Assembly (NCBI GenBank): GCA_903813345.2
Contig: CAIIXF020000007.1
Location: 16,350,714 to 16,414,713, forward strand
Origin: Owenia fusiformis
Taxonomy: Eukaryota > Annelida > Polychaeta > Sabellida > Oweniidae
DNA length: 64,000 nucleotides
Direction of reading: 5' to 3'
Positions 1 to 12,251 of the stretch are shown piece after piece. How positions within the stretch are numbered: the first letter of the stretch is position 1; every line of letters begins with the position of its first letter. Under the pieces are notes generated by a model. It saw nothing but the letters and a program-made list of their open reading frames with translations, was not told the DNA's origin and searched no databases. Position numbers and translations under genes: made by a program.

Positions 1-3000
1 CTAACACAGGTGTTCCACCTTTTAGAGGTGTTCTACATGTGTTTTATATGTTGTGAATAGAAGTTCAGGTGACAACTAATGGTCATTTTTTAATTCTCAG
101 CTGCCTATTTTCTTAAATCACTTATACATTTTACTCAATCTAACTAGTATTTTTATCAACGGATTGTTAAAGGCAGAATTAGATATATAGTTCAGTATAG
201 GCACAATTGCAAGCAATATGTACAACTGATCAGCCATTCTATTCATTACGGTCTCAAATAGAATATATTCCAAAAGATTCGTAAGATGCTTAATCGTGCA
301 AAAATTGGGATGGAATTATGTTAAAATATCGCTAGATCTTATTGTCCTTTTTAACTCAAATTTAAATGTTTAAGTCAGAATATATGAATCTTACATCTGT
401 TTGAGTGCAAACAGAGTGGTATTTAATTTTCTAATTTTCAGCAGAGTGCAGGAGAGAGAATCTACTGCATGCATACATTATATTTCTATGTATGTTCTGT
501 ATATGAATTCAAAAAACAGAATCAATATTTTTTATTGTATCCTTCCTGTATCAAGTCTTATAGCACCTAAGTATCATAAGATGCAGAATCCCTATTCCTG
601 ACATAGTTCATTTTTACTTGAATAATAGAGTCAATGCTTATGTTATGAACCAGACTGTTTTCAAATATAAGCCTTGATTGAACATAAACAGGGAGAAAAA
701 CCCTTGGTAAAAATGTAACCCAATCTTACTTTCATAATCAGCAAGCTGAAAACTGTTCATTTTAAAGCACTTCTATTTATAGACACCTGTATTTCCTCTT
801 GCTTTATACTAACCTCAGATCTTTCAGCTAGTCTTGGGTGATGTTTTACTGAGCTGAGAATTGTACTTCAAATTGTAATATTAATAGGTTCTTAACGTAA
901 TGATAACCTATATCATCTTATTTCTTAGTTGTGAGGTGTTGCTAGTCATACAGGAAGATGTAATGAGTATCGGGATATTATTAGTTTAAGCAGTGATGTC
1001 CCCAGCATAAAAGCAAGTGGGTGTAGCACCCACCTGAGATTTTAAAAACAGGCTTGCACCCACTTGAAAATCTATTTGCACCCACCTGAAAATAAGAAAA
1101 ATCATGAAAATCGGCATACTTTGAAAAATTTGAGTCTAAATAATGAAATTACAAATTTTTCACCAACAGTCCTGTGGAAAGTATATTCAAAAGTATATTC
1201 AAAACCTAACATTATGTTTTGTGAAATTATCAGATGTATTTTACTGCTTGCATATATCAGTTGTATGATTTGACAGGAAGAGTTTGAAATCAAACAAAAA
1301 TTATAGTTTATATATAAACAGTACATTTGAAAATGTAGTTTGAAGTAGGTATATTACAGGCATTGCACAAGTTTTACTATATGTTACTCTCACCCATTTC
1401 CATTTAGAATCTGTTAACTTTATCCAGATATAACAAAAAAATAACACATAAGATGATGATTAATAGCATAATTGTATAAATCTATAAGAATGAAGCCCAT
1501 GGATACATAGATGGCCCTGTTATACTTCCATCTACTGAATCCATTTAAAAACCCCTTCAAATTGGTCAAAATATATTCTTGGGACCCCTCCCCCTTCCAA
1601 ATCTTAAACCTTCTTTTTGAGGTTAGGTATTATGTAGTTGGGTTCACAAAGTCTAATCAAAAACTCATGTGAGCTATTAAAAATGACTGTTTTGACAATG
1701 TAGTGTTTTTCCTCATAAGACATGAAATTATTTGTCCAAAGCCATTGACAAATTACCATCCCATTAACTTCATTCTTATATGATAACTTCCTTGACCATC
1801 AGGCATTGTTAAAAGGTTTTTCCATGTTTCTGCTTATATCCAAGGATCAATATATTTATGTACAGCAAGTATTTCACCATAAACGTGTGTAATTGCTCTG
1901 TTGCCTATTAGAACATTACATTGGAGATTATTGATTACAACAACATTGAATCCCTATGCTACATTTTTTCAAATAAAACTCAATTATAATTTCCTATGAT
2001 TATTAGTGGTATTGTATCAAGTCTCTGGGTCCCTCCCATTATCGACTGACCTCCAAGGGGTGAGGTATAAGCCTATCAGGGAGGAGGGGTCACAAGTCAT
2101 AGAGGCTGATGTAAGATAAGTAATTAGGATATAAGTGACTCAGAATGTTTAACTCAAAAATACGGAGCATAATATTATTCTTGGTAAATCACAAAAATGT
2201 GTGTTACTTTTCCCTAAAAACATAAATTTTAAATGATCTTTAATAAACACTTGTTTCAATCAATAGTACATATATATATTTCTATGTTCTCCAGATAGCT
2301 AATGATGCACAGTGAACTGTTACACTAATATGTGTGGTACTTGCACTGATTACTCGCAATTTAATATCTTATTGCTCAGATATATGGAGTAAGATATTTC
2401 ATTCTGTAATAACACATAACATTATATATAATATTTGTAAAATGTTAGATTACTACCTAGGCGTATTAGAATATCAATTAGTCTCATGGTATTGAATTAA
2501 AAACTCTGGAAAATTCTTCATGGTATCTTAAACTGTTAAACGTGCGATTGGTTTACTGCAGAGCATAATAGGCCAACTCGCTGGGCATATTGAATGCATC
2601 TATTGATTTCAATGCCTACAAATATGTGAATATCGATTGGCCATGCTACAATAACGAAATAATTAATAAGAATGAGGCTAAAACACTTGCTAGAAATGAT
2701 TATCTCGAACCTTTAAAATAATTTTTATTACTTTCCTTGAAATAGGTTGGTGAATGCTAAGATGAAATTGATAATGTACATGTTCGGTTCCATGGTTCAT
2801 ATATTAATAGTTAGACAGCGTTGATATCGGAAAAGCAATCTGAAGTCCAGACAGTTACTCTAATATATTTCAAGCATTATGATTTATGTTTGAGCACATT
2901 GGGCAACATTTAAATATGTATATACATGTACAATATAATCACTTGCCCCAGATTACCTAGGTCAGTCCTCTAGTACTATAAAACCTGTCTAAGAGGAACA

Positions 3001-3531
3001 CCTTTGGTACTTCTAAAAAGTGTTTCACCTAGGTGTTCCACTTTCTACATTCTACTTAAGAGGTTTCATTGCAGTATGATTATTTGGTATAAATGAATAT
3101 TTAAAGTCTGATTCATTTAACATAATGACCATACTGTTAAACCGGTATATCCTTCAGTTATATGAAATACCTTGATGGAACAAGATGAAATAGCACAATG
3201 TGCTAAAAAGTCATTTAGTCTTCTACTAACTTAAATTGCAGGATGATGATAGCCAGAACACATTAGGTATTAGTCATTAGTAGTTGAATCTAATAAGTTA
3301 TACTAAAGGTGAACTATTGGTCTTTAGAAAGGATCTCACCTTTTGCAGAGAAATATTGTAGATTTTAAGAAGAATGAAAAAATAGAATTTTGAAAAAATA
3401 TCCTGTTATACTTTTTGTATTTTTAATCATTTTGGTTAGAAAAAGGCAATATGGATATATCTATTTTGAGATGTCCAAATGTTATTTAAAAGTTGGCTTA
3501 TAAATACCCTGCGTGCAGAGTCTAGTTAAAC
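1..3531. other. Non-coding flank with minor repeats
   Basis: No gene is recognisable. Open frames are short and show no family motif. Positions 1-45 and 2975-3050 carry related GTGTTCCAC-rich sequence that recurs at 9773-9866. Positions 1026-1093 hold three copies of a GCACCCACYTGAAAAT-like motif. The rest is AT-rich and featureless by eye. Confidence 0.5.
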
Positions 3532-3882
3532 TACACTCTGCCTAGTAGAGACCATATTACAGTTTAGTAGCCCCGCCCCCACGACGGGTACCGGTGACAG
3601 TTTACGTAATAAATAACTTTTGACCAACACGCTGACCTCTCTTCCACCAATCTGCGAGCTTGAAGAAACACACGCCAAATGCGTTCTAATTAAATATGCA
3701 CATGTCATTGGTCAATTCCGGGCTCAACGATCACGTCAGAAGGAATGACCATATATAGAACGTCGGTCAATTTTGGCCGACGAACACTGATTGGCGCGGT
3801 GAGTTCACAGGTTTATTTTAGTTTGAAAGAGTGAAGACGAAACTCTCTTTTAAGAAGTGAAGTCAAACGAATGCAAAGGGTA
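3532..3882. mobile_element. MITE-like repeat, copy 1
   Basis: About 350 bp of locally GC-richer sequence that recurs, diverged, at 7855-8183. Both copies start with a TACMCTCTGCCTAGTA-type end and finish with GAATGCAAAGGGTA, so the outermost 10-11 bases form an inverted repeat (TACCCTYTGC). The internal landmarks agree in order: CCCCGCC, a GCGAGCT block, GAATGACCAYAT, and GTGAAGACG near the right end. No coding capacity is seen. This fits a non-autonomous DNA transposon. The target duplication could not be fixed with confidence. Confidence 0.6.
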
Positions 3883-5673
3883 GCTTATAAATGTTAGTAT
3901 CCCCAAACAGAACTTCATTTTGCCAGTTTTCCTTACCTATGATTTTTTCATTTTTGTATTTGCATTGGTATTTACAAATGTAATGTTGAGTCATTTATAA
4001 TACATGTATATATGTACAACTTCAATTGACATATAACATCATAACATGATTACATGTCATTCCTGTTGAAAAGTACATATCATAACTACAAACACTAATT
4101 AAACTCAAAATGGTATTATTTAAATAGTGAATTTTGTTTTAAAACTTGACCTAATTGAGTTGTTCTTCAAACCTCCCTCATACCTAATAGGCAACCCCCG
4201 TCCCCCTCCAATAATTATTACTTTAAAGCTTCCCTTATACAAACAGATACATATGCAAAGTTAATTATGAACATTGAATCTCTAGAACTTGCTGTATTTA
4301 TAAGATTATGTCAGCATATTTGATTTGCCTGAACTAGTATTTTCATACTTGTATAAATGAGATCATTGTTTGCTTTTATCTGATGATTTCACTTCTAAAT
4401 ATACTCCTCCCCATGGCAATGACTTTTTTATATAGCTCTTGGTATATTTTTTTAAATCATATTATATATTCTGTATAGTCCCAATATATTCATGCTTACT
4501 TTTCTTATGGTGACTCAGAGAAAAATTTGATTTGGGTCAGAATAGTGAACTACAGTTATAACCGAATTGCCGGTATACTTGCTTTAAGTAATCAATGATT
4601 TGATTTGAATGAAGTACATAGAAGCAGTTTGACCTCATCATGTGAATGATATTTTATTTCGTGGTCAATATTATCAAAAGTAGTATAAAACATGTTTTAT
4701 CTCATCTGATAAGAATAGAACTTGTTGAAATTGAAAATTGAAGTTTAACTATGTGCTTTGCTTTACTATTTATCACAAACTAAATATAAAAGGGGTTGAC
4801 TACTTGATGTTAATAGAAACATGGTCTGTAAAATATCAGATATGTCATTATGACCTGTATGAACAATTTCCTACTGCAATATATTCAACAGCCTTCATCT
4901 TAAGTTGATATACATGTGTACATGCTTATTATTTAGCCTAAACAGAAATTTTGATATCCTTTCAACAGGAGGTGAATTAATTTTATGGAGTCTATATTTC
5001 AATTATGAAAATGAATGATTAGACTGCATTGGTCTCCCCTGTTAATTTGTCTGTCTCAATGTTAATTTTACCTGTTTTGCTTAAAAAATGTCAACATTTT
5101 AGATTGGGTGCAAACAGATTTTCAACATATTGGGATATATTTTTCACATTTTCAAAATGGTGCAACACCCAGGATGCAATGTTAGTAAACCACACCCTCT
5201 CCATCTAGCTCTGTTCTTCTGTACGAGCATGCAGCAGATCAAGATGCTAAAAGTATCAGATTCAGAATGCTACTCACTGGACTGAAGTAGTTCTGAAAGT
5301 CACTTGTGTCTGATAGTCATCTGATCAATCTTTTAGATAAAATAGACCAGCCAATGGCCCAATTTCACCCTACATTCATTGTTGTATCTTGACTCTGTGT
5401 TCAATTCATATATTCAAAAATCTATCTGTCTGCTCTATGGTAAATGGCTACCCTTTCTGATAAGTAGTTTGATCTTCTTCTTCTGTAGACTCTAGGCGTC
5501 ATGGTATTGTAGAAATTTTTTCTGATTAGCATGTGTCATACTTGTGACCTTAAAATAAAAGTAATACATATCAGTCCGATATTCTCCTTTGTCATTAAAA
5601 AGGTATTCTGCCTAATCTGTAGATACCTAAAATGTGTTTGAAAATTTATTTGATGCTTATTAATTTACTTGTT
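3883..5673. other. Non-coding, nothing recognised
   Basis: AT-rich sequence without a convincing gene. Positions 5101-5190 contain GGTGCAAACAG and GGTGCAACACCC motifs loosely like the antisense of the repeat at 1026-1093. Nothing else stands out. Confidence 0.4.
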
Positions 5674-5862
5674 CTAATTATCCCCAATGTGGGGTTGCTT
5701 TTTCAAATCACCCCACAACTACTTGTGTATTGAAATCTTGGGGTGGAAAATAAGATGGATGAGTGGTTATTTAGATAAAATTCAACACCACAATTTCAAT
5801 ACACAAGTAGTTGTAGGGTGCTTTGAAAAATCAACCTACATTCATGGGGGTAGCTCTAATTA
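5674..5862. mobile_element. Foldback MITE of about 190 bp
   Basis: The left part (5674-5740) and right part (5785-5862) are inverted copies. Both contain ACAACTACTTGTGTATTGAA in opposite orientation, and both outer ends read CTAATTA. The arms are roughly 70 bp with some mismatches and are separated by about 45 bp. There is no coding potential. The structure is typical of a miniature inverted-repeat transposable element and could fold into a long hairpin if transcribed. Confidence 0.7.
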
Positions 5863-7854
5863 GACTTGTCCAATCGCAGTATGTAACTTGAGAGTAAATA
5901 TCAAGCAAATACATATACTTCATTCTTATGTATTATTTGTGATGTATTTTTTGAGGCAGTTGTTATCATAAATATTTTAAAGTAATTGCTAGAGTTACAA
6001 TTAGCAATAATGCCATTAATGACAAAATGTTACATTATGATAACGGTTTTAAGTGGTTCATGTACTATGTATAATAATATAAACTGTTTGAATCTTGAAT
6101 TATACTGGTAAATAGCATATTTTGTCCACGATCCAGGTCCTTCTTAAAGTACATTATTAACCCAATAGCAGGGATTAAATAATTGGTACCCTATAACTAT
6201 TTATTAAGTGATATAATAACAAATTATTCTGATATCTTGGCTTTCCAGTATAATACATGTATATTTGACTGGGGTTGCGGTTAACCAAAGCATTTACAAG
6301 TTGCCTACTTATCTGCTGACCTACTTGAGCTCGGCTCGTTTATATAAACCAATACACATTCAGCATATCTTGCCTACGTATGCATAAAAGATCATTCAAG
6401 TCATGAGGTAATTTGATCTTTTTTGTAAAGAAATTTAATAAAAAAAGATTTTCTCACATTTTTATATAGTATAATTCATTAATGTTATACCATATATCTT
6501 GATTAATAACTAATTCCAGTTTATTAGTTTATTTTGAATTTAAGAACAAGCCGATTTTGATATTTTATATCCTGGCACACATAGAAATAAACATAGGTTA
6601 TACATGGTTGTAGTGTATTTACTACATAGTCAGCTGGAGATCTATAGTAAAAAGGTGAGGATAAACTTTTACTTTTTACAAATATGCAATCGTTTATATT
6701 TGAACTGGACTTAATTTTAATATATATCAGTTACGTTTTTTAGATGGCCGTAAAATAGAGCAATTTGAAGTTAAGTGTCTGAAGTGAAAACCTACATTTT
6801 TGATTTATATATGGCTGCATTTATGTAAGTTTGTAATGTCATGTTTATCCAGAAGGTACAAGTTCAGAGATTTCTATAATAATGTTAATTGAAGGCTTAT
6901 TTTGTTATAAAAATGTAGATGTATTTAAGTCAGTGAATATTTTTTCTGAAGTTTCTAAATAAACATTAAACTACATATGCACATGTTCAAGAAGAGAGTG
7001 AGAATTGTAATAATGGTTTCCAGATGTTCATGACAGAGCTGTTAAAACAGGTTTTACTATATATTTTACATTTGAATCATTTCATCATTATATCTCAAAG
7101 AATCAAGGAGTAATTGCAGGTTTAAAATATTATTAAGACAGAACAATTTGTCTTAGGTATGAAAAAAATCTGTGTCTGATTGGTCAAATATTTTTGTTCA
7201 GATAAAATTGGTAGTTCACCCATGTACAGAAACATGGTTGAATAAAATAGATAAAATTTATTAGGTGAAATGATCGATCTCTGGTCTTGTTATTCACGAA
7301 GCTTGGTTCTGATTTGACAAAGGTCCTCAGACAGAACAACCAAATCAAATTGCAATTTAGAAAATGTTATTTAATATTGACTGCAAATCTGGTATTTTGG
7401 TAGAATAGTTAAACAAGGGCATACTTGGCAAGAACCAACTGAATTATTTGGTGGGAGTATTTCCTTTTCTTTTTACATATAACTTCAAAGTTTTGGCATC
7501 AGGTATACTTGAGTGACACTTAGCTATTATATTGTTGATCATGTTAGTCTTGCAACAAGCCTTTTTTACATATCCCCCTCACTAAACATTCTCTGGGTCG
7601 GGAGATATAGAAAAGGAGGATGACAGAAGACTTGCTATGAGACAAAGTCATATGTGAAATATCAAGAAAAGATAGGAATTTTGTTTTGTTCGATTAAAAC
7701 CTAGAAGATAGACTGTGAGGGCCTCTTTAAAACAATACATTTAATTATAGAATCTTCCATTAATAAACTGAATCCAAGCAAAAGTATATAATGCAGTCAT
7801 TCTGAGGCCGGATTATCATATGGAAAGTATAAGTACCTTTACCTTTAAGAAAGC
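5863..7854. other. Non-coding, nothing recognised
   Basis: AT-rich sequence with no supported gene, RNA or repeat other than simple AT tracts. Confidence 0.4.
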
Positions 7855-8183
7855 TACCCTCTGCCTAGTATAGGCCTTATTTGTACAGTTTAGCAGCCCC
7901 GCCTCCCCATGACCGATGCCCATGCCAGCTCGGGTCATAAATCATTTCAATCCTACCATGCTGATCTTTTCTCAACCAACCAGCGAGCTGGAAGTTACAC
8001 ATGCTAAATGCGTGCATAATAATTGTGCAATTATGTCAGAGAAAATGACCACATAATAGAAGGTTGTCCGTATTTTGATGACAAACTCTGATCAACTCAT
8101 TGAGTTCAGAGATTCATTTAAAACTGAACGAGTGAAGACGGTGCTCTTTTTTGAGAAGCGAAGTCGAATGAATGCAAAGGGTA
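7855..8183. mobile_element. MITE-like repeat, copy 2
   Basis: Second, diverged copy of the element at 3532-3882 in the same orientation. The end TACCCTCTGC pairs with GCAAAGGGTA at the right end as an inverted repeat. Shared blocks include CTGCCTAGTA, GCCCCGCC, GCGAGCTGGAAG, ATGCTAAATGCGT and GTGAAGACG. It is non-coding. Confidence 0.6.
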
Positions 8184-11100
8184 TTAGCATTCATATGTTT
8201 TGTCAAATATTTGATTTGACATAGGGTGAACATGACATAGAATGAGCTCTTGAAAATTCTGAAAATTAGATAAATAGCATTAAAAATTTAAAACTGAAAC
8301 ATTTTTTGTACATCTACAGAACTTTATACCAAATTTAACTAAAATACATTAAACTGTATGAAACAAATAGTATTTTGTACTCAGATGAATTGCAGGAAAG
8401 TGCATGGATGTATGTTCAGGTTGGTAGTGTAAAAATAGAAGATCGGCACACCTGGCTAACATGTTCATGTACTGCTGACTTGAAAACATCAGCTTCTGAC
8501 AGTTTGAATCAAATCTTTGATGAATGAATATAAGAGAATTCTTCATGTATATCATGTCAAAGGTTATGGTAAATTGTGTTTGTGTAATAATTACATTTTT
8601 AAGTTAACATCTCTCTATTCTATTAGAAATTGGAGTGTTGTTTCTAAAAAATAAAGTTGTGTTCAATTGAAAATCTAGTTATTCTATCTAATCTACATCA
8701 AGCATAGCAGATCTCATATTATATTTAATTCTATACCATGTATAGTTTCTCAGGAACCCGTACAGTATGTAAAAACTTGAAGAATAAGTGCAAATTGTAT
8801 ATTTTAGTAAAAGTTAGTTTTTTAGTCAAAGTCAAGTTAAGTTTTCTAAAAACACAATTTTTTCTTGTTATTTTTTATTATTGAAATGTTGTGCTGAGAT
8901 ATGTTCAGAATATACCAGAGAGGGTCTATATTTGGAAATTTTCCAGGGGCCTGCCACCCGATCCTCCTAGATTGCGTGCTTCACACATGACCCATCCATA
9001 CTCAAAAGTTGCCCCCTCCCTTGGCAAATCCTTCTGACGTCCCTGAGTATTCATGATCTACTTTTATATCTAGTCTGTTGATTCATCATATCCTAATTTA
9101 TAATAATTAGGTGCAAGCTTATCCTAATTAATAATAATTAGATGCAAGCTTTAATTGTCTTATTACAAGGAACTACAGTAGGTTCACTCAGTAATTGTTA
9201 ATTTGGTCAACAGAGTAATAAACAGTAGCTCCTGTCTTTTATAAGGCTTTTTCTAAATATCTATTCCTAAAGCTTTTGAATTTTTAGATTATAGAAGGAT
9301 TGTGATCATTTAATGGACATAATGAACAAATCTGCCCATGGGGAACTTGCAGGGATGAATATAATAACTTCTTTTTTCTTTGTAGAATTACTCTTCTAAA
9401 AACTACTCTTGGCATGAGGAGAATAGATGCTGGCACACAAAACTAATATAAAGTGTTCTAAGAATCATGTGGTGCCACATACAACTGTATAAACAGTTTA
9501 CCTTTCAACTGAACAGGACATATTTTATGTGGATGTAGTACTTTCCTGCTAAAACATTCAAGTTAGAATATTCAAAGTGTCTGATATCTGATCAATGTTA
9601 ACTTGGCACAGGTCCAGTGAGTAAGTATGTGTTGGAGTATTGCCATCATTATTACCCAGAATCATCATCAAATAAACCATCCTACCCTCTCAGTATCATA
9701 AACGATTTTATAGTTTTGATACTGATGAGATTGTACTTTATTCAGTATTATGATTATATAATGTATACATGTAGTAAAACCTTTGGTACCTCTAAAAAGT
9801 GTTCCACTTGGGAGGTGTTCTACTTCTGGAGATGTTCCAATAACAGAAGTGTTCCACTTTACCAGTTTTATGTATTACTATTGCAAATAATCATATTTTA
9901 AATAAGAGTACAAGCTATACCAAGGATATGAATAGGATATGGTTTATATATCCCTTAATTCTATGATTACTGTGATATTAATAGGGTATTAAGCCAAAAA
10001 TATGTGTCAGATGTCAGAAGTTTTTTTAGCAAATTTTCACTTCACCACTAGCTATGGTCATTTAAAGCACTCATTAACTATGGAATAAAAAAAAATTACA
10101 TTTCAAGATATCATTTATATATTTCAGAAAATCAAAATAAGAAATGTTAAATATCGAGCAGGTGACCCTTCCTATACCTACTGCAGCTTCTTGGTAGAAT
10201 GAATAAAATGGTGTTTTGACAGGTCTGTGGTAAAAATAGTGAGAGTACTGCATTTAGTTTGAGAGTAATGAGCAATGAGTAGTAGGAATGATATATATGT
10301 TGCTGATTATTGGTTATTTAGTGCAATTACTATGTTATGCTAAGCTGTATCATAACCCTTCTCAAGGTGTCTAGTCTTTTAATTTGAGATAAAGCTTAAA
10401 GGTCTACCTAATATCGTATCAGAATTTATTCTCGGAAAATCATAAAACAAAATTTTCTGCCTTTTAATTGCAGACATTAAATTCTAATTCAAATTCCCAT
10501 AACAGGCCAGGAAATCTGCATTTGAGTTCAGTAAGATCTTGAAATCATTTAGAATAAATCATATGTAGTAGTAAGAGGGAAGAATGGCCCGTCAATGCTG
10601 GGTGATTAAGGGTAGTTTACAATTAGTCATCCTCAGGAGGAGGGATGTGGGAGAATGATGTCCAGGAACCCTACTGGTTGCTTCTAGCATGACACTTTGT
10701 AATATGAATGTGATAAAGCCATAAAGTAGACTGAGCAAAATTCGTTAAAGCCTTTCCATTTTCTAATTTTACCTCTTGTAACATAAGATGAGGTCTTTCA
10801 AATAAAATTGTTCATAATAGATATTAGCAGGTAAAAATATAAGATTTTGAGTTCTCATGTAAAAGTCTTGATAAAGAACCTTTACCTGATTTTTTCAAAA
10901 AACACTTATTAAAGAAAAAATATAATATTAATGAAACCTCATATAACGAAAATAAGCAGACCAGACAGGAGTAGGCGTACCCTATGAAGTTGTGATTGTC
11001 ATCAAGCAAAAATACATAGGCGTTTATGTTAAACAATGTGTTTAAAGCAATATTATACGGATGATATGTTCTTTGAGGATATTGATTATCCCTTTTATCC

Positions 11101-12164
11101 TGATTGAAATACTTAATGTACTACCCCAAGGATAAAAAATAAGATAAATATATAATCATTATACACAGCCAATATAATTTGGCGCCGTTTCGGCATCAAA
11201 AAAATTCGGCTGTTCCAGCACCGTTTCGACACCGTTCCGTTGTAACCGGACTAGTCAGTCCATTTGGTGCCGAGACGGCACCGAAACGGCGTCGAAAAAC
11301 AGATTGCATTTGGGGGTGTAATAATGTATGTATCGCACATAATGTGACAACATTGAAAAAACACAAAATAAACCAGACTTTAAAAACAATACAAAATATT
11401 AACCATTCAAAAGTCCATAAATATTCTACAAGGTTTATTCAGAATGTAGATTTTTAGTTCTCTTTATTTACTAAATTATGAATAAATATGTACATATATG
11501 TATCTAGAGTGAAAGTGTGATAGTATGCATGGACGATTGTCTGACATACTCAATATTCAATCAGTTGAAGCAAAATGCTCATGTTCAAATCATAAATCAG
11601 TAAATTTTATAAATAATATGTGCACAATAACCTTGTATGTACAGTACAGTTATTTTTAGTCTGTTTCCCATCCTTTTAGTAAGGTCACCTATAAATTATA
11701 TGCCTTTACAATGAGACACTCAAGGTTTCAAAAAGAGGATTACAGTGGGGTATACAATTTTTCCAGTTCACCTCAAGAGGTCAGAATTTTGATTTCTGGA
11801 ATATAAAGAAGCTTAGTTCAACATTTGATAAAATAGCAGGAAGGTACATTTGTTCTGATTACGAGAAAAAAAGTAATATTCTGAGACCAAGTTATTGCTT
11901 GAGGAATTTGATTAATAGCTTTGATATAAAAATCTATATAACAAATTATTTGTGTAATTTTCATATATGATATAGATGGAGCTATTCTGTTGAAAAATGC
12001 CCTCTCTGTAAAGAGCTTGTCTCTGAATCTCTGAATAATTAAATAAAATATCTGTTAATAAAAAAAAGATAAGGTAACTAGAAAAATTTGATTGGCGTTC
12101 GATATTCCTCTGTACATTAGTTCTATGGAATATCAATAAATAGTTTTAGTATACTGGAAGTGAT
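8184..12164. other. Non-coding flank with small repeats
   Basis: No gene is supported. Positions 9090-9151 are a 31-bp sequence duplicated in tandem (ATCCTAATT...GCAAGCTT, two copies). Positions 9773-9866 repeat the GTGTTCCAC-rich family seen at 1-45 and 2975-3050. Positions 11181-11293 are a GC-rich, partly palindromic unit. The remainder is featureless AT-rich DNA. Confidence 0.45.
11181..11293. repeat. GC-rich imperfect palindrome
   Basis: GGCGCCGTTTCGGCATC at 11181-11197 is mirrored by GGCACCGAAACGGCGTC at 11277-11293, and two further CCGTTTCG or CCGTTCCG motifs lie between them. The block stands out from surrounding sequence of about 30% GC. It is probably a fragment or a miniature of a foldback repeat; no function is evident. 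Confidence 0.5.
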
Positions 12165-12173
12165 TGATTAACA
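12165..12173 (+). repeat. Left target-site duplication of the 11-kb transposon
   Basis: TGATTAACA here is repeated exactly at 23236-23244. Each copy lies 10 bp outside the near-perfect core of the terminal repeats. The symmetry makes chance unlikely and supports a 9-bp (or 8-bp plus one matching base) target duplication. Confidence 0.65.
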
Positions 12174-12183
12174 AGGTGGGCAT

Positions 12184-12251
12184 AGGTAACGCGGCGCAGT
12201 CAAGCATATCTGTTCAAAACGAGGCTGCAACGCGGTAAAGACACAAAATGG
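12184..12251 (+). repeat. Left 68-bp terminal inverted repeat
   Basis: Starts AGGTAACGCGGCGCAGTCAA and ends AAAATGG. It matches the reverse complement of 23158-23225 at 67 of 68 positions; the only difference is T here against C in the right copy, in the second ACGCGG motif. The final ATGG includes the start codon of the plus-strand gene, so the repeat probably also serves as its promoter and leader. Confidence 0.92.

Noticed and set aside
3526-3708. 60-codon minus-strand open frame
   Set aside because: It lies wholly within the MITE-like repeat and is not open in the second copy.
9617-9901. 94-codon open frame
   Set aside because: It runs into the GTGTTCCAC dispersed repeat and shows no recognisable domain.
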